DNA from: JBOHCT01 sp050699055
GTDB lineage: Bacteria > Actinomycetota > Actinomycetes > Streptosporangiales > JBOHCT01
Reading direction: 5' to 3'
Assembly: GCA_050699055.1 (NCBI GenBank)
Contig: JBOHCT010000204.1
Span: 1 to 7,567 of the forward strand
Length of the DNA: 7,567 nucleotides
Shown here piece after piece: positions 1-4,819 of this stretch. Position 1 is the stretch's first letter; every line of letters begins with the position of its first letter. Under the pieces are notes generated by a model. It saw nothing but the letters and a program-made list of their open reading frames with translations, had not been told where the DNA came from and made no database searches. The position numbers were made by a program, and so were the translations under genes.

Positions 1-1132
1 CCTCGGCGTCGCGCACGGAATGCTCGCTCGAGTACCTGCTCGGGAGAAGCACCGCGTGCACGTTCGCCGGTCCGACGGCGTCGGCGGCGACGGTCGCGGT
101 GAGGGCCGAGTCGATGCCGCCGGACAGGGCGAGGATCGCGGACGCGAAACCGTTCTTGCGCGCGTAGTCGCGGGTGCCGGTGACAAGGGCGGTGTAGATC
201 TCCTCGAGCCGGCCGAGGCGCGGCGCGTCCATGGCTTCGGCCGGTTCGTACGGCGGGAGCGGCTCGGCGGGAAGGGCAACCGGCACCGTCGTCATCGCCG
301 TGCCGTCCGCGGCGTCGACGGCGCCCTCGACGGGTGGCGTGTCCCTCGCGGGCGGCAGGTCGAGGTCGGCGACGAGGAGGGTCTGCTCGAACTGCGGCGC
401 CCGCGCGGCCAGCTCCCCGTCGGGCTCGACGACGACCGAGCCGCCGTCGAACACCAGCTCGTCCTGGCCACCGACCATGTTCACGAAGGCGAGCGTGGCG
501 CCCGCCTCCCGGGCCCGGCGCCGTGCCAGGTCGACGCGGGCGTCGAGCTTCCCGGCCTCGTACGGCGAGGCGTTGGCGACGGCGAGCAGGCCGACCCGCG
601 CCTGGCGGGCGACCGTGACCGGGCCGCCGTCCTGCCACAGGTCCTCACAGATCGCGAGCCCGACGTCGACCCCGCGCAGCCGGAGGACAGGGAACCGCCC
701 GCCGGGGATGAAGTAGCGGAACTCGTCGAACACGCCGTAGTTAGGGAGGTGATGCTTTGCATAGGTCGCGGCAACCCCTCCGCGATGGAGGACCGCGGCG
801 GCGTTCAGTGGCGCGCCCGCGGGCCGGCCGACACGTTGCTCGGCCTCGGCCAGCCGGTCGAGGTGGCCCACGATGACCGGGAGCTCCGCCAGCCCTTCCC
901 GGGCGAGGCGGCCGGCGACGTCGTGGAGGGCGGCGCGGGAGGCGTCGACGAACGACGCGCGCAGCGCGAGGTCTTCAACGGGGTACCCGGTCAGCACCAT
1001 CTCCGGGAACGCCACGAGGCTCGCGCCACGCTCGGCCGCGCGCCGGGTGTAGCGCACGACGAGGTCGGCATTGCCGGCGAGGTCGCCGACGGTCGGATTC
1101 ACCTGGGCGAGAGCGATCCGGAGCTGCGGCAC
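1..1132 (-). CDS. nadE: Glutamine-dependent NAD+ synthetase (partial, C-terminal part beyond left edge)
   Basis: This enzyme amidates nicotinic acid adenine dinucleotide to NAD+ in the cytoplasm, using ATP and ammonia released from glutamine. The visible 377 residues contain an N-terminal nitrilase-type glutaminase domain (about residues 1-265) with its Glu-Lys-Cys triad: E44 in AFPEM, K126 in YAKHHLPNYG and C162 in AICEDLW. A linker leads to the synthetase domain, where the ATP pyrophosphatase P-loop SGGIDS lies at 337-342. The rest of the synthetase domain is outside the window. The short glutaminase-to-P-loop distance fits the roughly 560-590 residue bacterial form better than the longer M. 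tuberculosis form. The start is GTG at 1130-1132, because an in-frame TAG stops the frame at 1142-1144; the Shine-Dalgarno sequence is weak. The gene lies 85 bp downstream of the ABC ATPase on the same strand and could be co-transcribed with it. Identification rests on seen motifs plus family knowledge; I am very sure. Confidence 0.96.
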   Translation of the reverse strand, partial: MPQLRIALAQVNPTVGDLAGNADLVVRYTRRAAERGASLVAFPEMVLTGYPVEDLALRASFVDASRAALHDVAGRLAREGLAELPVIVGHLDRLAEAEQRVGRPAGAPLNAAAVLHRGGVAATYAKHHLPNYGVFDEFRYFIPGGRFPVLRLRGVDVGLAICEDLWQDGGPVTVARQARVGLLAVANASPYEAGKLDARVDLARRRAREAGATLAFVNMVGGQDELVFDGGSVVVEPDGELAARAPQFEQTLLVADLDLPPARDTPPVEGAVDAADGTAMTTVPVALPAEPLPPYEPAEAMDAPRLGRLEEIYTALVTGTRDYARKNGFASAILALSGGIDSALTATVAADAVGPANVHAVLLPSRYSSEHSVRDAE

Positions 1133-1217
1133 GTCCCGAGCCTATTGGTTGCCCCGGCCGCGACGTGGTCGACGTCGACGCCGGCCGCGCGTCGTCGGCC
1201 ACTGCCGGCCGCGGGCT
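1133..1217. other. Gap between ABC ATPase and nadE with repeated CGGCCGCG
   Basis: This 85-bp gap carries three direct copies of CGGCCGCG (1155-1162, 1182-1189, 1206-1213) and a 12-bp perfect palindrome, GTCGACGTCGAC (1168-1179). The CGGCCG cores of the first two copies can pair across the palindrome. This could form structure at the 3' end of the ATPase mRNA, but there is no U-tract, so I do not call a terminator. GC-rich sequence produces such words easily. Confidence 0.4.
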
Positions 1218-2342
1218 CTACGGGGATCCGTGGTGCAGGGCCTCGCCGGAGACCGGGTCGAAGATGTGGAGACGCGGGGTGTCGACCGCGATGTCGACGG
1301 TGTCGCCGGGACGCACAGGGGCGCGGGGTGGGAACGTCGCGACGAGCTCGGTCGAGGGGCCCACCGCGCAGATGACGGAGGTCTCCGTGCCGAGCCGGTG
1401 GACCCGGCGGACACGGGCACGCAGCCGGCGGTCGCCGGGCAGCGGGGAGTGGGTCGCGTCGTGCAGATGCTCGGGGCGGGGGAGCAGCGTGATCTCACCG
1501 CCGACAAGCGGCCGCAGCGCTCCGTACGCCGGCCCGGGCAGCGCGAGCCGCTGTCCCGCGACGACGAAGCACAACTGTCCTCCTTCGCGGACGAGTCGCG
1601 CGGGCACGGGTCCTGGCGCGTGCCGGTCCATGAACGCCGCGACGAAGACGTCTCGCGGGCGCTCGTACAGCACCCGGGGCCTGTCCACCTGCGTGATCGC
1701 ACCGTCGCGGAGGACCGCGACCCGGTCGGCCGTGGCCATCGCCTCCGCCGGGTCGTGGCACACCCAGATCGTTGTGGTGCCGAGGCCCTTGATGAGTCGG
1801 ATCATCTCCGCCCGGAGCCGCGTCCGCCTGGCCGCGTCGAGATGGGTGAGCGGCTCGTCCAAGAGGAACACCTTCGGCACCTGGACCAGCGTGCGGCCGA
1901 GCGACGTACGCCTTCGCGCGCCGGCCGACAGCTCGCCCGGCAGCCACCGGAGGACGCGTTCCAGCCGCAGCACCCGCGCCTCGGCGCTCACCCGCTTGCC
2001 GATCTCCTCGCGGGGGAAGCGGCGGGCCTCGAGACCGAGGCCGAGATTGCGGCCGACCGACAGGTACGGGTGGGAGGTGTCCCGCTCGAAGACCATGGCG
2101 ACCTCCCGCTCCCGGGGTGGCAGATCGGTGACGGGCCGGCCGCCGATGCGCACCTCCCCGTCCGTCACCGGGGCAAGCCCGGCGATCAGCCGAAGCAGTG
2201 TGGTCTTCCCCGAGCCTGACGGCCCCACGACGACGAGCAGCTCGCCGTCTCGTACGTACAGGTGCACGCGCGACAGCACCAATTTGTCACTGCCGCCGCC
2301 TTCCTGGCGGCACGACACGTCATCGAGCTGGACGTCGGCCAT
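1218..2342 (-). CDS. ABC transporter ATPase, MalK/UgpC sugar-importer type, degenerate motifs
   Basis: This 374-residue protein resembles the nucleotide-binding subunits of carbohydrate ABC importers (MalK, MsmK, UgpC). The ATPase domain is at about 1-240, followed by a MalK-type OB-fold region that includes RPEHL (289-293) and the terminal FDPVSGEAL (361-369). Intact elements are Walker A GPSGSGKTT (40-48), Walker B VFLLDEP (158-164, catalytic E163), D-loop HLDA (167-170) and switch H196. Two motifs deviate: the Q-loop Gln is Glu (VAMVFE, E86), and the LSGGQ signature reads LSAGA (138-142). The ATG at 2340-2342 is chosen because AGGTGG (2352-2357 on the minus strand) sits about 9 bases upstream and the protein then begins as the family does; the frame is open further upstream but that sequence looks non-coding. 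No permease or binding protein is in the window, so it may be a shared (orphan) ATPase like MsmX. The substrate cannot be told. It diverges from glnA2. Confidence 0.88.
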   Translation of the reverse strand: MADVQLDDVSCRQEGGGSDKLVLSRVHLYVRDGELLVVVGPSGSGKTTLLRLIAGLAPVTDGEVRIGGRPVTDLPPREREVAMVFERDTSHPYLSVGRNLGLGLEARRFPREEIGKRVSAEARVLRLERVLRWLPGELSAGARRRTSLGRTLVQVPKVFLLDEPLTHLDAARRTRLRAEMIRLIKGLGTTTIWVCHDPAEAMATADRVAVLRDGAITQVDRPRVLYERPRDVFVAAFMDRHAPGPVPARLVREGGQLCFVVAGQRLALPGPAYGALRPLVGGEITLLPRPEHLHDATHSPLPGDRRLRARVRRVHRLGTETSVICAVGPSTELVATFPPRAPVRPGDTVDIAVDTPRLHIFDPVSGEALHHGSP

Positions 2343-2350
2343 CGCTTCGC

Positions 2351-2357
2351 ACCACCT
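2351..2357 (-). promoter_or_regulatory. Ribosome-binding site of the ABC ATPase gene
   Basis: The minus strand reads AGGTGGT here, 8 bases before the ATG at 2342-2340. It decides the start against a longer in-frame extension reaching about 2573. It lies inside a G-rich tract. Confidence 0.7.
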
Positions 2358-2371
2358 GCCCCAACCCAACC
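2352..2371 (-). other. G-rich tract over the ABC ATPase ribosome-binding site, possible two-tetrad G-quadruplex
   Basis: Read on the minus strand, the G runs are GG-TT-GGG-TT-GGGG-CA-GG-T-GG, ending in the Shine-Dalgarno bases. The spacing allows a two-tetrad quadruplex in the mRNA leader, which would hide the ribosome-binding site. This is only a sequence-pattern suggestion. Confidence 0.3.
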
Positions 2372-2427
2372 GCACCTCGCTCGCCCGGACAAGACACGCG
2401 CCGGTGGCTCCGGCACAGGGACTGCTG

Positions 2428-2511
2428 TGGTTGGGTAGATCGTTGGGTGCGGGGGAAGTGGTCCGGCCGGGGCGGACACCCTCAGCGTGCACCCGACGAT
2501 CTACCAGACCA
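2428..2511. repeat. Inverted repeat, 23-bp arms, 38-bp loop
   Basis: The left arm (2428-2450) and right arm (2489-2511) are reverse complements at 20 of 23 positions. The 17-bp core GGTAGATCGTTGGGTGC (2434-2450) pairs with GCACCCGACGATCTACC (2489-2505) with one mismatch. The loop contains a nested short stem, GTCCG (2461-2465) with CGGAC (2473-2477). The repeat sits mid-way in the divergent intergenic region, ending 47 bp before glnA2. It could be two oppositely oriented binding sites for one regulator, or a structured leader or terminator. The arms are not themselves palindromes. Confidence 0.88.
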
Positions 2512-2520
2512 GCGCGGGCT

Positions 2521-2536
2521 GTCATCTTGGGGAAAC
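2521..2536 (+). promoter_or_regulatory. GlnR-box-like half site upstream of glnA2
   Basis: The sequence reads GTCAT, six bases, GAAAC. The actinobacterial GlnR box is described as gTnAc-n6-GaAAc, so the conserved positions match except the last base of the first element. It ends 22 bp before the glnA2 start codon. A second a-b pair at the usual spacing is not seen on either side, so this would be a single site. Its closeness to the start codon suggests repression if it is real. A chance match is possible. Confidence 0.35.
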
Positions 2537-2558
2537 ATCGACAGGGCAGACTGACAGC

Positions 2559-3920
2559 ATGGACAGGCAGCAAGAGTTCGTGCTCCGCACGCTAGAGGAA
2601 CGCGACACCCGTTTCATCCGGCTGTGGTTCACCGACGTCCTCGGGTTCCTCAAGTCGGTGGCGATCGCCCCGGCCGAGCTGGAAGGCGCGTTCGCCGAGG
2701 GCATCGGCTTCGACGGGTCCGCGATCGAGGGCTTCGCGCGGGTGTACGAGTCGGACATGCTGGCCAAGCCGGACCCCGCTACGTTCCAGATGTTGCCGTG
2801 GCGTTCGGAGCGGCCCGGGACGGCGCGGATGTTCTGTGACATCCTCATGCCCGACGGCACGCCGAGCTTCGCGGATCCGAGGTTCGTCCTGAAAAGGGCG
2901 CTCGGGCGCGCGGCCGACCTGGGTTTCAGCTTCTACACCCATCCCGAGGTCGAGTTCTTCCTCTTCCGAGACCGGCCCGACGACGGAAGCCCGCCCGAAC
3001 CCGTGGACGCGGGTGGGTACTTCGATCAGACACCGCACGCGCTGGGCCACGACTTCCGCAGGAACGCCGTCACCACGCTCGAGAACATGGGGATCTCCGT
3101 CGAGTTCAGCCACCACGAGGGAGCGCCGGGGCAGCAGGAGATCGACCTGCGTTACGCCGACGCCCTCACGATCGCCGACAGCATAGTGACGTTCCGGCTG
3201 GTGATGAAGGAGGTCGCCCTCGAGGAGGGCATCTACGCGTCGTTCATGCCCAAGCCCCTCACCGGCCACCCGGGTTCCGGCATGCACACCCACCTGTCGC
3301 TGTTCGAGGGCGACCGCAACGCGTTCTTCGAGCCCGGGGCCGACTACCAGCTGTCCAAGATCGGCCGGTCGTTCATCGCCGGGTTGCTCCGGCACGCCGC
3401 GGAGATCACCGCCGTGACCAACCAGTGGGTGAACTCGTACAAGCGGCTGTGGGGCGGCGCGCAACGTACGGCCGGCGCGGGTGGCGAGGCCCCGGCCTAC
3501 ATCTGCTGGGGCCACAACAACCGCTCGGCGCTCATACGGGTGCCCATGTACAAGCCGCAGAAGGGCAACTCGACCCGGGTGGAGTTCCGTTCGCTGGACT
3601 CCGCCTGCAACCCGTACCTCGCGTACGCGCTGTTGCTCGCGGCCGGGCTCAAGGGGGTCGAGGAGGCCTACGAGCTGCCGCCGGGTGCCGAGGACGACGT
3701 ATGGGCGCTCACCGACGCCGAGCGGCGTGCCATGGGCATCGCGCCGCTGCCGGAGAACCTCGCCGAGGCGATCGCGGCGATGGAGTACAGCGAGTTCGTC
3801 GCCGAGACCCTCGGCGAGCACGTCTTCGACTTTTTCTTGCGCAACAAGCGCGAGGAATGGGCAGAGTACCGTCGGCAGGTCACGGAGTTCGAGCGGTCAC
3901 GCTACCTGCCCGTCCTTTGA
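2559..3920 (+). CDS. glnA2: GlnA2-type glutamine synthetase (class I-alpha), possible gamma-glutamylpolyamine synthetase
   Basis: This is a full-length, 453-residue type I glutamine synthetase, joining glutamate to ammonia or an amine with ATP in a cytoplasmic dodecamer. The N-terminal beta-grasp domain carries FDGSAIEGF (51-59), which supplies the Asp of the neighbouring subunit (D52), and R61 at the feedback-arginine position of I-alpha enzymes. Catalytic-domain metal ligands are E130, E132, E187, E194, H243 and E342. NSYKRL (292-297), the flap with E310 and NNRSALIRVP (320-329) are intact. The protein closely matches what I recall of Streptomyces GlnA2 (SCO2241), for which gamma-glutamylpolyamine synthesis has been reported, so the true acceptor may be a polyamine. 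Where GSI-beta enzymes have the adenylylated Tyr, my alignment gives W382 (DDVWAL), so control by GlnE is unlikely. The ATG at 2559 matches the family N-terminus (MDRQQEFVLRTLEERD); AGGG lies 12 bases upstream. It is followed by the NmrA-like gene and glnE. Confidence 0.95.
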   Translation: MDRQQEFVLRTLEERDTRFIRLWFTDVLGFLKSVAIAPAELEGAFAEGIGFDGSAIEGFARVYESDMLAKPDPATFQMLPWRSERPGTARMFCDILMPDGTPSFADPRFVLKRALGRAADLGFSFYTHPEVEFFLFRDRPDDGSPPEPVDAGGYFDQTPHALGHDFRRNAVTTLENMGISVEFSHHEGAPGQQEIDLRYADALTIADSIVTFRLVMKEVALEEGIYASFMPKPLTGHPGSGMHTHLSLFEGDRNAFFEPGADYQLSKIGRSFIAGLLRHAAEITAVTNQWVNSYKRLWGGAQRTAGAGGEAPAYICWGHNNRSALIRVPMYKPQKGNSTRVEFRSLDSACNPYLAYALLLAAGLKGVEEAYELPPGAEDDVWALTDAERRAMGIAPLPENLAEAIAAMEYSEFVAETLGEHVFDFFLRNKREEWAEYRRQVTEFERSRYLPVL

Positions 3921-3985
3921 GGGGCCATCCTTTGAGGGGCCATCCTGTGAGGGACCATGCTGTGACGGACCATGCTATGAGGGGG
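3914..3985 (+). repeat. 15-bp tandem repeat array (four units plus a partial fifth) with a stop codon in each unit
   Basis: The units are CCTTTGAGGGGCCAT (3914-3928 and again 3929-3943), CCTGTGAGGGACCAT (3944-3958), GCTGTGACGGACCAT (3959-3973) and a partial GCTATGAGGGGG (3974-3985). The first unit overlaps the last codons and stop of glnA2. Because 15 is a multiple of three, TGA recurs in the glnA2 frame at 3918, 3933, 3948, 3963 and 3978. Most units also contain a GAGGG-type purine run, and the last one is the ribosome-binding site of the next gene. The array probably arose by slippage, with divergence towards its 3' end. Confidence 0.95.
3979..3985 (+). promoter_or_regulatory. Ribosome-binding site of the NmrA-like gene, derived from the repeat array
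   Basis: GAGGGGG lies five bases before the ATG at 3991. It is the fifth copy of the purine run in the tandem repeat, so the array seems to have supplied several candidate ribosome-binding sites, of which only this one is placed before the conserved start. Confidence 0.75.
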
Positions 3986-3990
3986 TTGTC

Positions 3991-4797
3991 ATGCCACGTG
4001 TTCTTGTCACGGGCGGAACGGGCGCGCTCGGCAGCTCGGTCGTGCGGCGTTTCGCGGAGGCGGGGGTGGAGGTGTGCGTCCTGAGCCGCCGGGCCGACGC
4101 GCGGGTTCCTGAGGGGGTCGCATTGGTCCGCGGCGATCTGCGGACCGGCGAGGCGCTCGGGTCCGGCCTGGCCGACGTCGACACCGTCGTCCATTGCGCG
4201 AGCGACCCACGTCGCCACGACGTCGACATCGAGGGGACCGAGCGGCTGCTCGACGCGGCCAGGACCGCGGGAGTCTCGCACGTCGTCTATATCTCGATCG
4301 TCGGTGTGGACAGGATCCCGTTCAGCTACTACCAGGCGAAGCTGGCCGCCGAGACGGCGGTGCGCGACTCCGGCCTGCCGTGGACCGTCCTTCGGGCAAC
4401 GCAGTTCCACGACCTGATGCTCCAGGGTGTCGCCGCGCTCGCCAAGCCACCGGTGGTCCTGCTGCCGAAGAACATCGGCGCCCAGCCCGTCGACACCCGC
4501 GACGTGGCGGACCGCCTCGTCCAGCTCTCGCTCGGCGACCCGGGCGGCAAGGTCCCCGACATGGGCGGACCGCGGGTCGAGAGCGCCGAGGAGATGACCC
4601 GCGCGTACCTCGATGTCGCAGGCCTGCGCCGCAGGGTCGTGTCGGTCCCGACGCCCGGCAAGATGATGCGGGCGTTCCGCGCTGGCGCGAACCTCGTGTC
4701 GGACGGGACCAAGGGAACGCGGACGTTCGAGGAGTTCCTGCGCGAGCACGTTCGCCCTGGCGGGCGGGTCGAGTTCTCGTACTCCCGCAAGCGGTAA
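3991..4797 (+). CDS. NmrA-like / atypical short-chain dehydrogenase family NAD(P)-binding protein
   Basis: This 268-residue protein is a single Rossmann-fold domain of the extended/atypical SDR type. The N-terminal dinucleotide-binding loop TGGTGALG is at 7-14. Arginines R33-R34 after the second strand (LSRR) favour NADP(H) over NAD(H). S102 and the Y113-x3-K117 pair (SYYQAKL) occupy the positions of the SDR catalytic residues, so it could be an active reductase, unlike true NmrA repressors, which lack the Tyr. The C-terminal part (about 190-268) is where such proteins bind their substrate, which I cannot name. The start fits the family N-terminus and has a good ribosome-binding site. The gene sits 70 bp after glnA2 and 22 bp before glnE, so co-transcription with both is likely. 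A role in redox sensing for nitrogen metabolism, as for fungal NmrA, would be inference from position only. Confidence 0.9.
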   Translation: MPRVLVTGGTGALGSSVVRRFAEAGVEVCVLSRRADARVPEGVALVRGDLRTGEALGSGLADVDTVVHCASDPRRHDVDIEGTERLLDAARTAGVSHVVYISIVGVDRIPFSYYQAKLAAETAVRDSGLPWTVLRATQFHDLMLQGVAALAKPPVVLLPKNIGAQPVDTRDVADRLVQLSLGDPGGKVPDMGGPRVESAEEMTRAYLDVAGLRRRVVSVPTPGKMMRAFRAGANLVSDGTKGTRTFEEFLREHVRPGGRVEFSYSRKR

Positions 4798-4819
4798 GCG
4801 TCTCGTCTTCGGAGTCGAC

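Larger units (their letters stand above)
2343..2558. promoter_or_regulatory. Divergent intergenic control region between ABC ATPase and glnA2
   Basis: These 216 bp separate the divergent starts of the ABC ATPase (minus) and glnA2 (plus), so the promoters of both genes must lie here. I could not pick out a convincing pair of -35/-10 boxes for either direction. The region holds a small hairpin GCCGG-TGGCT-CCGGC (2400-2414), the large inverted repeat at 2428-2511 and a GlnR-like site at 2521-2536. Frames running through it on both strands show no conserved start or recognisable protein and I regard them as non-coding. Confidence 0.75.

Noticed and set aside
20..1375. A 451-codon open frame on the plus strand across nadE
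   Set aside because: It is antisense to nadE, spans the intergenic gap into the ABC ATPase and has an Arg/Gly/Asp-rich composition with no family features. The minus-strand frame carries the complete glutaminase triad and P-loop.
2428..2511. Terminal inverted repeats of a small mobile element
   Set aside because: Only 38 bp separates the arms, there is no clear target-site duplication, and the position between divergent genes fits a control region better.
2487..2558. A 24-residue N-terminal extension of GlnA2 from a GTG at 2487
   Set aside because: It begins inside the inverted repeat and has no Shine-Dalgarno. The family N-terminus matches the ATG at 2559.
2343..2573. N-terminal extension of the ABC ATPase to about 2573
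   Set aside because: It would overlap the glnA2 start and the inverted repeat. The ATG at 2342 has a strong Shine-Dalgarno and the usual family start.
1165..2595. A 476-codon plus-strand frame opposite the ABC ATPase
   Set aside because: It is Ser/Arg/Pro-rich shadow sequence and overlaps the start of glnA2. Walker motifs on the minus strand show which strand is coding.
2592..3821. A 409-codon minus-strand frame opposite glnA2
   Set aside because: It is the antisense of a well-conserved glutamine synthetase and has no domain of its own.
3914..3985. CRISPR array or insertion-element ends
   Set aside because: The units are contiguous 15-mers with no unique spacers, no cas genes, and no transposase in the window.
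3481..3990. N-terminal extension of the NmrA-like frame through the repeat array and into glnA2
   Set aside because: The extension overlaps glnA2 in another frame, reads as repetitive Cys/Glu/Gly/Pro, and the Rossmann fold starts normally at the ATG at 3991 with a good ribosome-binding site.
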